64,000 nucleotides of DNA from Streptomyces ardesiacus. Its GTDB lineage: Bacteria; Actinomycetota; Actinomycetes; Streptomycetales; Streptomycetaceae. Below are positions 23,665-32,641 of this stretch, piece after piece. A program made the position numbers and the translations under genes. The stretch is taken from contig NZ_BEWC01000004.1 in the NCBI RefSeq assembly GCF_003112575.1, positions 248,001 to 312,000 on the forward strand. Reading direction: 5' to 3'. The notes under the pieces were generated by a model. It had not been told where the DNA came from and did not search any database. It saw only the letters and a program-made list of their open reading frames with translations. The first letter of the stretch is position 1, and every line of letters begins with the position of its first letter.

Positions 23665-24108
23665 GTGACCCCCCACACGAGCCCTTCGCCCGGTCTGTTA
23701 CCACCGGCGCTGCCGGACCGGGAACACTGGTTCGAGCTTCCCTCGCTCCGCATCAGCGTGCGGACGGCGCGTGACACGGTCCGCCGGCGGCTGCGCGACT
23801 GGGGGCTCCCCGGCGACGTGTGCACCGACGCGGTGCTGCTCGTCTCCGAACTGGCGACCAACGCCGTGATCCACTCGGGCGGCACACGCGTGCTGTGCGG
23901 ACTGTCGGCCTCGCGCCGGCGCCTGCGGATCGAGATGCACGACGACGGACACGTGCCGGCCGGCCCGGCCGGTTCGCGCTCCGCCACCCTCGAGGAGAGC
24001 GGACGGGGGCTGCTGATCGTGCAGCAGCTCGCGGACTCCTGGGGGACCGCCCGGTCGGACCGCACCGGCGGGAACACCGTCTGGGCGGTGCTCCCGGTCG
24101 AGCCGTGA
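23665..24108 (+). CDS. Anti-sigma factor-like ATP-binding protein (HATPase_c)
   Basis: A 147-residue GHKL ATPase domain of the RsbW/SpoIIAB type without sensor regions. The N-box is LLVSELATNAVIHSGG, the G1 box MHDDGH and the G2 box ESGRGLLIVQQLADSWG. The GTG at 23665 is chosen with GGAAGG upstream, because the longer frame would add an unlikely Pro/Arg-rich leader. It is divergent from the WhiJ-like trio. AbaA-like proteins of this kind are a standard third component of whiJ-type loci, but some serve as anti-sigma kinases for STAS proteins, and one of those (20083-20601) is nearby. Confidence 0.85.
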   Translation: MTPHTSPSPGLLPPALPDREHWFELPSLRISVRTARDTVRRRLRDWGLPGDVCTDAVLLVSELATNAVIHSGGTRVLCGLSASRRRLRIEMHDDGHVPAGPAGSRSATLEESGRGLLIVQQLADSWGTARSDRTGGNTVWAVLPVEP

Positions 24109-24218
24109 CACCCCGCCGGGACGCTCCGGAGGGAACCCCGCGTCCCTGAGTGTCCCTGAGTACGGGATGAGTATCCGCGCTCATGCCCCGGCGTGTGCCG
24201 GGGGCCACACTCCCAGGC

Positions 24219-26702
24219 ATGACGAACCTCCCGCCCCCGGCCGAGGAGTTGCGCCTCCTCGACGCCGAGCTGCGGCAACTCGACCTGCGCCGTGCCGTCC
24301 TGCTGCGACGCCGTGAGTGGCTGGTCCACACGCTGCGGACCGGCGCCGCCCGGCAACCCGGCCGGGGTGCCGGGGCCACGCCGTGGAGTGATCCGCCGCG
24401 CGCCGGGGCGGCCGCCGGCCCCGCCCTGCGTCCGGAGGCCTCCGCGCCCGGCGTGCAGAACGTCCTGCTGGTGCTCGGCGGTGTGCTGCTGACGGTCGCC
24501 GCGATCGCGTTCACCCTGGTCAGTTGGGGCCATCTGGGGATCGGGGGACGCGCGCTGGTGCTCGGCGCGCTGACCGTCGCGGCACTGGGTGCACCCGCGG
24601 TGCTGCTGCGGCGCGGACTGCGGTCGACCGCCGAGGCCGTGTCCGCCCTGGGGACCGCCCTGACCGTGCTCGACGCCTACGCGCTGCACGAGGTGGCGTT
24701 CACGGGCGTGGACGGTGTCGGGTACACGGCGGCGGCGTCCGCCGTGCTGGCCGGGCTGTGGGCCGCGTACGGCCTGCTGATGGCGGCTCCCGCCCCGGCC
24801 GGGGAGGCGGCGCGGGACGGCTCGGCGGCCGCGGGCGCGCGCCCCGGACTCCGCCACCCCCTCCCGCTCGCCGTGGCGACCGCCCACCTTCCCCTGCTCC
24901 TGTGGGCTCTCGCCGCCGGCGCGGGCCCGCACACGGTCACGGCCGTGCTGCTCGCGACCGCCGCCGGCGGCACCGCTGTCGCCCTGCGGGCGGCCCCGGT
25001 GCCGGTGCGCGTGGTCGCCGTGGTCGGCGCACTGGGCATGGGCGTCGCGGGGGTCCTGTCGGCCGGATGGCTCTGCTGGAACGCGTCGGACCCCGGTACG
25101 GCCGCTCGGGCGGCGGTGCTCCTGGCCGGGGCGGCGGGCCTCGCCCTGGCCGTCGGCCGGTTCGTCCCGCACGCGGACGCCGCCAGGGGCGCCGCGCTGG
25201 CCGCGGGCCTGTGCCTGGTCGCGGGGGCGGGCGGGGTGCTGCGGGCCGCGGTGCCGGGCGAGTGGATCGTGCCGGGGTGTCTGGCCTGCGCGATCGCTCT
25301 CCTGGCGGTGCACCGGACGCCGCTTCGCCGGCCGCTGCGGCAGGGGCTGGCGCTCGCTTCGGCGGCTGTCCAGTGCGTCGCGGTGCTGTGGGCGGTTCCC
25401 CTGGTCGCCGGGACCCTCCTCGGTCCGGCGGCCCGGAGTGCGCGGCCGTGGTCCGGCCGGCCGGAGAACGTCCGGGACGCCGTGTTCTCGGCGCTGCCCT
25501 GGCCGCCGTACGCGGGCACCGTACCGCTCGTCCTCGCCGCCGTGGCCGCCGTGCTGCTGGTCGCCGGACGGAACACGGTCCGGCACCGCGCCGCCGCGGT
25601 GGTGGCGCTCGTGCTCGGCTGGGCGGCCGTCCTCGTGCTGCCGGTGGTGCTCCAACTGCCGTACGTGGCGGGGCTGGTGGCGCAGGGCACGGTGGTCGCG
25701 GCGGCGCTGGCCCTCGCGGGGTGGGCCGGCCGCGGCGAGCAGCGGCCGTCGCCGCCGACCCTCACGGCCCTCCTGCTGGCGCTCGTCACCTCGGTCGGTC
25801 TCGCCTTCCTCGCGCTGGCCTCCGAGCCCGCGACGATCGGTGTCCTGGCGTCGCTGACGGTCCTGTTCGGGGTCGCCGGCCGCCGCCCGGGGCTCGCGCC
25901 GTTCACCGCGCCGGCCGCCCTCGGCCACGCCACGGCACTGGCCTGTGCGGTCGGTGCGTCCGCCGGCTGGCAACCGCAGCACACGGCGCTGCTCGTGCTG
26001 GTCGTCCCCGCCGTCGCCGTCCTGCTCGCCTCCCGTACGGGTGGCTCCGGCGCGGCCGTGCCGGTCGAGGCGGCGGGCGCGGCCGCGGGACTGCTCGCCC
26101 TCGCCCTCGCCGTGACCGATCCGCCGATGCTGGCCGTGGTGCTCTCGCTCGGCGGTGTCCTCACGGCGGCCACCGCGCTGCGTCCGGAGCGGCGGCCGGC
26201 CGGCTGGGCGGCCGCCGCGCTGTTCCTGCTGGCCGCCTGGGTGCGCCTGGCGGCCTGGGACGTCACCACACCGGAGGCGTACACCCTGCCGGTGACCGGG
26301 CCCGCGCTGGTCGTCGGGTACCTGCGCCGGCGCCGCGACACGGCCGCCTCCTCGTGGACGGCGTACGGGGCGGGGCTGGCCGTCACCCTGGTGCCGAGTC
26401 TGCTCGCCGCCTGGGACGACCGGCACTGGCTGCGGCCCCTGCTGCTCGGTGTCGCCGCGCTCGTGGTGACCCTGGCGGGGGCGCGGCACCGGCTGCAGGC
26501 GCCGCTGCTCCTCGGCGGGGGTGCGCTCGCGCTGGTCACGCTGCACGAGCTTGCCCCGTACCTCGCGCAGGTCGTCGGCGCGCTCCCCCGTTGGGTGCCG
26601 TTGGCCCTCGCCGGTCTGCTGCTGCTCGTGCTCGGGGCCACCTACGAGCAGCGGCTGCGGGAGGCCCGGCGGCTGAGGGACGCGCTCGGGCGGTTGCGCT
26701 GA
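24219..26702 (+). CDS. Large polytopic membrane protein (SCO7613 C-terminal domain type)
   Basis: An 827-residue protein. The N-terminal 45 residues form a charged helix (PPPAEELRLLDAELRQLDLR). After a Pro/Arg linker, about 24-28 hydrophobic segments begin at VQNVLLVLGGVLLTVAAIAF and continue to the C-terminus, which ends in a short basic helix (YEQRLREARRLRDALGRLR). It matches actinomycete proteins carrying the SCO7613 C-terminal domain label. Their role is unknown; a membrane scaffold or transporter is possible. The ATG at 24219 gives the conserved MTNLPPPAEEL start. It stands alone. Confidence 0.8.
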   Translation: MTNLPPPAEELRLLDAELRQLDLRRAVLLRRREWLVHTLRTGAARQPGRGAGATPWSDPPRAGAAAGPALRPEASAPGVQNVLLVLGGVLLTVAAIAFTLVSWGHLGIGGRALVLGALTVAALGAPAVLLRRGLRSTAEAVSALGTALTVLDAYALHEVAFTGVDGVGYTAAASAVLAGLWAAYGLLMAAPAPAGEAARDGSAAAGARPGLRHPLPLAVATAHLPLLLWALAAGAGPHTVTAVLLATAAGGTAVALRAAPVPVRVVAVVGALGMGVAGVLSAGWLCWNASDPGTAARAAVLLAGAAGLALAVGRFVPHADAARGAALAAGLCLVAGAGGVLRAAVPGEWIVPGCLACAIALLAVHRTPLRRPLRQGLALASAAVQCVAVLWAVPLVAGTLLGPAARSARPWSGRPENVRDAVFSALPWPPYAGTVPLVLAAVAAVLLVAGRNTVRHRAAAVVALVLGWAAVLVLPVVLQLPYVAGLVAQGTVVAAALALAGWAGRGEQRPSPPTLTALLLALVTSVGLAFLALASEPATIGVLASLTVLFGVAGRRPGLAPFTAPAALGHATALACAVGASAGWQPQHTALLVLVVPAVAVLLASRTGGSGAAVPVEAAGAAAGLLALALAVTDPPMLAVVLSLGGVLTAATALRPERRPAGWAAAALFLLAAWVRLAAWDVTTPEAYTLPVTGPALVVGYLRRRRDTAASSWTAYGAGLAVTLVPSLLAAWDDRHWLRPLLLGVAALVVTLAGARHRLQAPLLLGGGALALVTLHELAPYLAQVVGALPRWVPLALAGLLLLVLGATYEQRLREARRLRDALGRLR

Positions 26703-26813
26703 CCCCGCCGCGCGCACAAGTGAGGGACCCGGTGTCGAACCGGTGCAGCTTTGCGGCCGGGGTCATGGAACCCGGACGAGGCCGCCCATCTTGCCCCGGG
26801 CCGCTGATCGGCT

Positions 26814-26827
26814 TCGTGATAACACGA
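26814..26827. promoter_or_regulatory. Short dyad upstream of yceI-like gene
   Basis: TCGTG-ATAA-CACGA is a perfect 5-bp inverted repeat in an AT-richer spot, 29 bp before the ATG of the YceI gene. It could be an operator or a -10 region element. Weak evidence. Confidence 0.25.
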
Positions 26828-26855
26828 GGTGATCGATTCGAAAGGCCTACGACTC

Positions 26856-27506
26856 ATGGGTATCTTCAGCCGTCTCCAGACCGCCATCGCCGAGCCGCCC
26901 GCGGCCGGCGGCCACGACTGGCCCGCCGAGCGGCCCGCCCCAGCGGTGGCCACGCTCGATCCGGCCCTTCGCGCGCTGACCGGGCACTGGACCATCGACC
27001 GCCCCCACAGCCGGATCGGGTTCTCCGTGCGGCACGCCATGGTCACGACGGTCCGCGGCGCCTTCACCGACTACGACAGCAGGCTCTACTTCGACGGAGC
27101 CCGCCCCAGCGAGTCCCGGGCCGAGATCGTCATCCGCGTCGCCGGGGTCGACACGGGTGTGGAGCAGCGGGACGCCCATCTCGTCGGCAAGGACTTCTTC
27201 GACGTGCGCCGCTACCCCGAGATGACCTTCCGCAGCACCTCCACCACCCACGAGGGGGCGGAGAGCTTCCGCATGACGGGAGACCTCACCATCCGCGACA
27301 CGACCCGGCCCGTCGAGCTGCAGCTCGACTACCTCGGCTCGGTCGTGGACCCGTTCGGCTACGAGCGGGCCGGCTTCGACGGCACCACCACCATCGACCG
27401 CAGGGACTGGGGCCTGGTCTACAACCAGCGGCTCGAGGCCGGCGGCAGCATGGTGAGCGAGAAGGTCCGCCTGCAGTTCGACATCTCCGCGATCCGCACC
27501 ACCTGA
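26856..27506 (+). CDS. YceI family protein
   Basis: A 216-residue protein with the YceI lipocalin-like fold, which binds polyisoprenoid-type lipids in its barrel. Family blocks are GHWTIDRPHSRIGFSVRHAM, VRGAFTDYDSRL, VDTGVEQRDAHLVGKDFFDV, YPEMTFRSTS and GDLTIRDTTRPVELQLDYLG. An extension of about 40 residues precedes the domain and has no signal peptide, so the protein is probably cytoplasmic, as for many actinobacterial YceI proteins. The start at 26856 has AAAGG 10 nt upstream. The neighbours give no hint of the pathway. Confidence 0.88.
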   Translation: MGIFSRLQTAIAEPPAAGGHDWPAERPAPAVATLDPALRALTGHWTIDRPHSRIGFSVRHAMVTTVRGAFTDYDSRLYFDGARPSESRAEIVIRVAGVDTGVEQRDAHLVGKDFFDVRRYPEMTFRSTSTTHEGAESFRMTGDLTIRDTTRPVELQLDYLGSVVDPFGYERAGFDGTTTIDRRDWGLVYNQRLEAGGSMVSEKVRLQFDISAIRTT

Positions 27507-27579
27507 GCCGGGCCGCCGGGCCGTCCCGACCGGCCGGGTCCGGGTACGGAGTCCGGGACGCCGACGGCCGCGCACGCCC

Positions 27580-28569
27580 TCACCCGGTCGACGGGGGCGG
27601 GCCGGCCGGGGGGCGGTCCGCCACGGCGGCGGTGAAGCGTGCCGCGAGTGCGGCGACGGCCGCACGCAGTTCCTCGCCGCCCTCGACCCGGAACGCGAAC
27701 GGCACCCCGGCGAGCCACTCCTGCGCGTACATGTCCGGGTTGCGGGTGCTGCCGACGAGGACGCAGCCGTCGCCCAGGGGTTCGAGCCGGCCCATGGGCG
27801 GGCGTATCCACGGGGCGACCTCGGACGGCGGGGCGTCGAAGACCACCCGGGTGGTGAACTGCCATCCGCTGCCCAGGTTCTCCTCCAGGGCCGTCACCGG
27901 ATCGAAGGCCGCCGGTGGCTCGAACCCCCGCGGGGTGTGCCGGACCCCGCCGATCCGGTCGACCCGGTAGGTGCGGACGGCGTCCGCGCGGTGGGAGTGG
28001 CACAGCAGGTACCAGCGCCCGTGGCGCACGACGAGGGACCACGGGTCCGCCTCCTCGTCCCACGTGTTGCCGGCCTCGCTGCGGTAGGTGAGCAGCACGC
28101 GGCGCCGGTGTGCGACGGCTTCGACGAGGGAACTGGTGACGGCCGGATCCGGATGGGCCGCGGACGGGTCGGGGGCGGCGGCCGCGTACTCCCGCAGCAG
28201 CGCCGCCTGCCGGCCGACGCTCTCCGGCAGCGCCTTGACCACCTTGCCCAGCGCGGTCCCGACGAGGTCGTCCGCGTCCGCCGTGGCCGGCCGGCCGCTC
28301 AGCGCCGCCATGACGAGGCCGAGTGCCTCGGCCTGCGTGAAGTGCACGGGTGGCAGCCGCGTCCCGCGCCCCAGCCGGTAGCCGCCGTGCGGGCCGCGGG
28401 ACGACTCCACCGGGACGCCCGCCTCCCTGAGGATCTCGACGTACCGCCGCGCCGCCCGCTCCGTCACGCCCAGCCGCCCCGCGAGTTCGCCGGCCGTCGT
28501 GGCGGGGCGGGTCCGGAGGATCTCCAGGGCGCGCAGCGCTCGCGCGGTGGGGCTGACGTCGTTCGGCAC
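27580..28569 (-). CDS. WYL-domain transcriptional regulator
   Basis: A 329-residue regulator. The N-terminal HTH_11 winged helix (ALRALEILRTRPATTAGELA, then LGVTERAARRYVEILREAG) is followed by a WYL domain with WSLVVRHGRWYLLCHSHRAD and RTYRVDRIGGV. A C-terminal WCX-like module follows. WYL domains sense small nucleotides or other ligands. A GTG start with TAGCCT about 8 nt upstream suggests a leaderless mRNA. It is divergent from the alpha/beta hydrolase at 28691, with a 121-bp gap. Regulation of that hydrolase is a reasonable guess. Confidence 0.87.
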   Translation of the reverse strand: MPNDVSPTARALRALEILRTRPATTAGELAGRLGVTERAARRYVEILREAGVPVESSRGPHGGYRLGRGTRLPPVHFTQAEALGLVMAALSGRPATADADDLVGTALGKVVKALPESVGRQAALLREYAAAAPDPSAAHPDPAVTSSLVEAVAHRRRVLLTYRSEAGNTWDEEADPWSLVVRHGRWYLLCHSHRADAVRTYRVDRIGGVRHTPRGFEPPAAFDPVTALEENLGSGWQFTTRVVFDAPPSEVAPWIRPPMGRLEPLGDGCVLVGSTRNPDMYAQEWLAGVPFAFRVEGGEELRAAVAALAARFTAAVADRPPAGPPPSTG

Positions 28570-28690
28570 GGGCCCAGGCTAGTTCGCGCCGTGGAGCACG
28601 CGGGAGAGGGCCGGGGGACCGTACCGGCAGTGGATCGTCCGGATCTCCTCCTACGGTGGGGTCCCTCGGCAGAAACGAAGGGAACCGATC

Positions 28691-29377
28691 ATGGACATCC
28701 TGCTCATCGGCGGCCTGTGGCTGGACGGATCCGTGTGGGACGGCGTGGCGTCCTCGCTGGAGTCGCTCGGCCACCGCCCGGTGCCGCTCACCCTCCCGGG
28801 GCAGGGCGACGGTGCGGCGTCCGCGACGCTCGACGACCAGGTGGCGGCGGTGCTGGCGGCGGTCGACGCGGCGTCCGGCAGGCCCATGGTGGTGGGGCAC
28901 TCCGCGGCCTGCACCCTGGCCTGGCTGGCCGCCGACCGGCGCCCGGAGCGAGTGGCCAAGGTCGCGCTCATCGGCGGTGTCCCGACGCAGGACGGGCAGC
29001 CGTACGCCGATTTCTTCGAGGTCAGGGACGGCGCGATGGCCTTTCCGGGCTGGGAGCCCTTCCAGGGGCCGGACGCCGCAGACCTCGACGAGGAGGCGAG
29101 GCGTGCGGTGGCGGCGTCCGCGGTGCCGGTGCCCGAGGCCGTGGCCAGGGGCGTGGTGCGGCTGACCGACGAGCGCCGGTTCGACGTGCCGGTCGTACTC
29201 GTGTGTCCGGAGTTCACGCCCGCGCAGGCACGCGCGTGGATCGAGGCAGGCGACGTTCCGGAACTCGCCGCGGCCGGGCAGGTCGACTTCGCGGACATCG
29301 GCTCGGGCCACTGGCCCATGATCACCCGGCCTGCCGAACTGGCCCGGATCCTGGACGCGGCGGCGCGGGCCGTCTGA
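28691..29377 (+). CDS. Alpha/beta hydrolase
   Basis: A 228-residue compact alpha/beta hydrolase. The nucleophile elbow is VVGHSAACTLAWLAA (GHSAA, Ser nucleophile). The acid is probably in the VVLVCPEFTP region and the base is His in DIGSGHWPMI near the C-terminus. The fold begins with DILLIGGLWLDGSVWDGVAS, which carries the oxyanion loop. The substrate is unknown. A GAAGGGA ribosome site precedes the ATG. It sits divergently from a WYL regulator and converges on a VOC gene across a GC-rich hairpin. Confidence 0.85.
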   Translation: MDILLIGGLWLDGSVWDGVASSLESLGHRPVPLTLPGQGDGAASATLDDQVAAVLAAVDAASGRPMVVGHSAACTLAWLAADRRPERVAKVALIGGVPTQDGQPYADFFEVRDGAMAFPGWEPFQGPDAADLDEEARRAVAASAVPVPEAVARGVVRLTDERRFDVPVVLVCPEFTPAQARAWIEAGDVPELAAAGQVDFADIGSGHWPMITRPAELARILDAAARAV

Positions 29378-29405
29378 CCCGGAGGGGGCCCGGCGCGCGA
29401 CCGGT

Positions 29406-29441
29406 CCTGCCGGCGCGGTCGGGACCGCCGGCGCCGGCAGG
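29406..29441. terminator. Bidirectional terminator-type hairpin
   Basis: CCTGCCGG (29406-29413) and CCGGCAGG (29434-29441) form an 8-bp outer stem. It is continued by an imperfect CG-rich inner stem, between the convergent hydrolase and VOC genes. No U-tract. Confidence 0.55.
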
Positions 29442-29449
29442 TGCCGGGC

Positions 29450-29824
29450 TCAGTGGAGGCAGAGGCAGAACGGGTGACCGGCCGGGTCGGCGTAGACCCG
29501 CCAGTTGGCGCCCTCGCGGATCTGGTCCGTCCGCTCCAGGACGGTCGCGCCGAGCGCGAGCGCCCGCTTCTCCTCGCCTTCGAGGTCGTCGACGTCGAAG
29601 TCCAGGTGGAGCTGCTGGGGGCGGTCCTGGCCGGGCCACTGGGGCGCCTGGTAGCCGTCCACCCGCTGGCAGGCCAGCGGTGTTCCCTCGAAGCCGTGCA
29701 CCTCGACCCAGTCGGCGTCGTCCGGGTCCGCGACCACCCGGCCGCCGAGCAGCTCCGCGTAGAACTCCGCGAGCCTTCCCGGATCGGCGCAGTCCAGCGC
29801 GACCGCCTGCAGCTTTCGAATCAC
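29450..29824 (-). CDS. VOC (glyoxalase/dioxygenase superfamily) protein
   Basis: A 124-residue single-domain vicinal oxygen chelate protein. LQAVALDCADPGRLAEFYAE opens the first module, QQLHLDFDVDDLEGEEKRAL the second, and WRVYADPAGHPFCLCLH is the usual ending with its 'DP.GhpF' signature. The GTG at 29824 is chosen because GAGGAG lies 9 nt upstream and the family start (V/M)IRKLQAV follows. A GTG three codons earlier would sit on the ribosome site. Function, whether enzyme or binding protein such as antibiotic sequestration, is open. Confidence 0.83.
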   Translation of the reverse strand: MIRKLQAVALDCADPGRLAEFYAELLGGRVVADPDDADWVEVHGFEGTPLACQRVDGYQAPQWPGQDRPQQLHLDFDVDDLEGEEKRALALGATVLERTDQIREGANWRVYADPAGHPFCLCLH

Positions 29825-30020
29825 GTCCGCCACTCCTCGCTCTTCGGGCGCTTGCGCCGCGCCCCGCACCGGAGGCTACCCGGGGCGGGGGCCGCCATGC
29901 GCGCGGACGCCCCCTCGGGTTCTCTCCCCACCCCCCCCTTGCCTCACGGGTGCACGGGCGGGCCGAAGCGCTCCGTGCGGGGACACGCGCCGGGTATGCC
30001 CCGCACCGGATGATGCCGCC

Positions 30021-30860
30021 TCAGGTCACGTCGAGGTCGGCGTACAGCATGTCGTGGTCGGAGTGCGGGGTGCGGACCACCCGGTGCCCGCGCGGGGCGA
30101 TGCCCCGCAGGAAGACGTAGTCGAACTTGCTCCGCCAGTCCGTGGTCGGCTCGCAGGTGCCGGCGGGCGCGGGGTGGCACTGCGGATCGGTGTCCGTGGC
30201 CAGTGCCCACATGGGGTCGAGTTCGGCGGCGTCCGGTACGGCGTTGAAGTCGCCGAGGACCACGGCCCGGTCGTGCCGGGCGACTTCGGCGGCCAGTACC
30301 CGGACCTGGCCCTCGCGGAACTCCTCCTGCCGCCGTTGGGCGAGGTGCGTGTTGAGGACCCGGACGGACCGGCCGCCCACCTCGGTGGTGACCGCGAGAT
30401 ATCCACGGTCCTCGGAGCCGCCGTCGGGGTATTCGACGTTGACCCGGTCGGTGATCGGCGCCGCCGACAGGATGGCCTGGCCGAAGCCTCCCGGATTCCA
30501 CGGCGCTCCCCCGCAGCGGCCCCAGTTCTGCAGGACCGAGCCGTGGGCGACGTGGTAGACGAGGCCGTGGAAGGCCTCCAGATAGTCCCGGATCCGCTCG
30601 ACGTCGCGGGCGCACGCCTCCTGCATGCCGATGACCTGGGGCGCGTGCGCGGCGATCTCCGCGGCCCGGTCCAGGTTGCTCGCGTCGCAGGGGTTGCACA
30701 GGTTCCACGTCATGACGCGGTTCGGTACGACGTCCCTGACGGCCTCGACGGGCAGTGACCTGCCGGACGGCGCGCCGCCGGGGGCGCTGGGTCCCACCAG
30801 TGCCACGCAGGCCAGCGCCATGGCGCATACCAGCAATCGCGAGCCGCGCCTGTGGAGCAC
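30021..30860 (-). CDS. Secreted endonuclease/exonuclease/phosphatase-fold hydrolase
   Basis: A 279-residue precursor. The N-terminus is a signal peptide (LHRRGSRLLVCAMALACVAL, then GPSAPGG). The EEP/DNase I-like domain shows the strands and catalytic blocks MTWNLCNPC, IGMQEAC, VLNTHLAQRR, VVLGDFNAVPD and the terminal SDHDMLYADLD. Members cleave nucleic acids, phosphoinositides or sphingomyelin. An extracellular nuclease is the simplest reading. The GTG at 30860 follows GAGGAGG with good spacing. It is divergent from the LysR gene at 31006, which might regulate it. Confidence 0.82.
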   Translation of the reverse strand: MLHRRGSRLLVCAMALACVALVGPSAPGGAPSGRSLPVEAVRDVVPNRVMTWNLCNPCDASNLDRAAEIAAHAPQVIGMQEACARDVERIRDYLEAFHGLVYHVAHGSVLQNWGRCGGAPWNPGGFGQAILSAAPITDRVNVEYPDGGSEDRGYLAVTTEVGGRSVRVLNTHLAQRRQEEFREGQVRVLAAEVARHDRAVVLGDFNAVPDAAELDPMWALATDTDPQCHPAPAGTCEPTTDWRSKFDYVFLRGIAPRGHRVVRTPHSDHDMLYADLDVT

Positions 30861-31005
30861 CGCCGCCTCCTCGGTGTGGACGTGTGGACACTCTCGGCAA
30901 CTGACAACTGACGTTCCCACGCACGAGGTTATGGCACCCGGGCGCGGGCTCCGGCGCCGCGGTGCCGTCCCGCGCACCGGCCGGGCACGCCCTATGCTCG
31001 GTCGC

Positions 31006-31977
31006 ATGGACACCGAGGCAGTGCGGTCGTTCGTCCGGGCGGCCGAGCTGGGACAGCTTCGGCACGCGGCCGACGAACTCGGCGTGACGCAGCAGGCGGT
31101 CTCGAAGCGGATCGCGGCCCTGGAGCGCGCACTCGGCGTCCGGTTGTTCACGCGGACCGCCCGGGGGGTCGAGCTGACCCTCGACGGACAGGCCTTCCTG
31201 CCGCACGCCCGCGCCGTCGTCGCGGACGTCGACCGCGCCGTCGCCGCGATCCGGCGGGGTTCGCGGGCGCTGCGCGTCGACGTGCTCGGCCTGCGGAGCG
31301 CGCAGGCCGTCGTCCTGCACGACTACTGGCGCTCGCATCCCGGAACCGAACTCGACGTGGTGACACTCAAGGTGGACGACCCGCGGCTGGCGGTGGCCGC
31401 CGTGCAGGCGGGCGACGTCGACGCCTCCTTCCGCTCGGTCACCGACCCGGCCGCGCTGCCGCGCGAGGTGCGGATGATCCACGCGTTCCACTCGCCGCTG
31501 GAACTCGTCGTCGGACCGCGGCACCCGCTCGCCCCCGCCCGCGCCGTGACACCGGACCGGCTGCGCGGGCACCGGATCTGGGTGCCCGGCATCGCGCCGG
31601 GCAGCGAATGGGCGGACTTCTACGATCAGCTCACCGCGGCCTTCGGCCTCCGCGTGGACGCCACGGGCCCGAACTTCGGCAACGAGGTACTCCTCGACAT
31701 CCTCGCCGACTCCGACGACGTCGCCACCCTCGTGGGTTCGCGCGACCGGTACGTCTGGCCGGCCGGCCACGACCTGCGCCGCATCCCGATCGCGCGTCCG
31801 ACGCTCGCCTACCCGCTCTCGCTCCTGCTCCCCCGCGAGAATCCGCACCCGGGACTGGACGCCGTCGTCCGCCACTTCGCGAACCTGGCCCCCCTGCCCG
31901 AGGACACCTGGCTCCCCTCCTGGGCGACCGCACCGTGGCGCGACCACGGGTCCGGCACGGGGCGCGCCCCACGCTGA
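31006..31977 (+). CDS. LysR-family transcriptional regulator
   Basis: A 323-residue complete LysR protein. The HTH is at residues 1-60 (EAVRSFVRAAELGQLRHAAD, then LGVTQQAVSKRIAALERALG), followed by the linker and effector domain (DVLGLRSAQAVVLHDYW, LELVVGPRHPLAP, VATLVGSRDRYVWP). TATGCT lies 7 nt before the ATG, so a leaderless transcript is likely. It is divergent from the secreted EEP hydrolase, its most likely target. The effector is unknown. Confidence 0.88.
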   Translation: MDTEAVRSFVRAAELGQLRHAADELGVTQQAVSKRIAALERALGVRLFTRTARGVELTLDGQAFLPHARAVVADVDRAVAAIRRGSRALRVDVLGLRSAQAVVLHDYWRSHPGTELDVVTLKVDDPRLAVAAVQAGDVDASFRSVTDPAALPREVRMIHAFHSPLELVVGPRHPLAPARAVTPDRLRGHRIWVPGIAPGSEWADFYDQLTAAFGLRVDATGPNFGNEVLLDILADSDDVATLVGSRDRYVWPAGHDLRRIPIARPTLAYPLSLLLPRENPHPGLDAVVRHFANLAPLPEDTWLPSWATAPWRDHGSGTGRAPR

Positions 31978-32008
31978 CCGCGTCCGAGGGGCGGCCCGGC
32001 GTGTGACG

Positions 32009-32596
32009 CTACGGGCCGACGAGCGCCTCGACGATGCGCATCAGCCGCTCCCCCGCCCGGTCGACGCTTCCGTTCTGCGTGCTCACCTGGGCCCCTTCGA
32101 GCACGAAGGTGATCTGGGCCGCGACCTGCTCGGGGTCGGGCAGCCCGGCCTCGGTGCACATGCCGACCAGCCTGCGGGTCTGCCGGCTCTTGTGCTCCTC
32201 GATCACCTGCCGCGCCGGGTGTGAGCGGTCGGGCAGTTCGGCGAGCGAGTTGATGAAGGGGCAGCCCCGGTACGACAGCGAGGGCAGGCCGTCGGCGATG
32301 AAGCGGGCCAGGCCCAGGATCTGCTCCCGGGGCCGGCCGGGGTGTTCGGCCTCGACCCGGTCGAAGGCCGCCTGGTACTCGGCGGCCAGGATCCGCAGCC
32401 ACTCGGCGACCAGCGCGTCCTTGGTCTCGAAGTGCCGGTAGATCGCCATCTTCGTGGTCTCGGCCCGCTCGGCGATGGCCTGGACGCCCACCCGCTGGAT
32501 GCCCTCGCGCTGGAAGAGCTCCTCGGCCGCGTCGAGGATGCGCTCCCGAGGCGGCAGCTTCGCCACCCTGCCCGGCCTTGCGGCGGTCGATGTCAT
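32009..32596 (-). CDS. TetR-family repressor of the divergent amidase gene
   Basis: A 195-residue TetR protein. The HTH is ERILDAAEELFQREGIQRVG, then IAERAETTKMAIYRHFETKD. The C-terminal part resembles the TetR_C domains common to small regulators of catabolic genes (FIADGLPSLSYRGCPFINSL). It is divergent from the amidase at 32723. Between them lies a 34-bp near-perfect palindrome with an outer symmetric pair (32642-32701), an unusually strong operator candidate, so the regulator probably controls both genes. The ligand may be an amide or its product. Confidence 0.88.
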   Translation of the reverse strand: MTSTAARPGRVAKLPPRERILDAAEELFQREGIQRVGVQAIAERAETTKMAIYRHFETKDALVAEWLRILAAEYQAAFDRVEAEHPGRPREQILGLARFIADGLPSLSYRGCPFINSLAELPDRSHPARQVIEEHKSRQTRRLVGMCTEAGLPDPEQVAAQITFVLEGAQVSTQNGSVDRAGERLMRIVEALVGP

Positions 32597-32641
32597 CCCT
32601 GCTCCGTGACGTGCGGTCGATGGGGTCCTGCACCGCCTGCT

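Noticed and set aside
23436..26717. Very long open frames (1093 aa minus and 1148 aa plus) over the membrane-protein gene.
   Set aside because: They are Arg/Pro/Gly-rich shadows caused by extreme third-position GC. The plus frame at 24219-26702 has the clear membrane-protein pattern and conserved start.
26713..26750. Minus-strand sequence CCGGTTCGACACCGG resembling a tRNA T-arm near the YceI gene.
   Set aside because: The T stem has a mismatch, and no matching acceptor, anticodon or D arms can be found in the 80 bp around it. It is a chance match or at most an old remnant.
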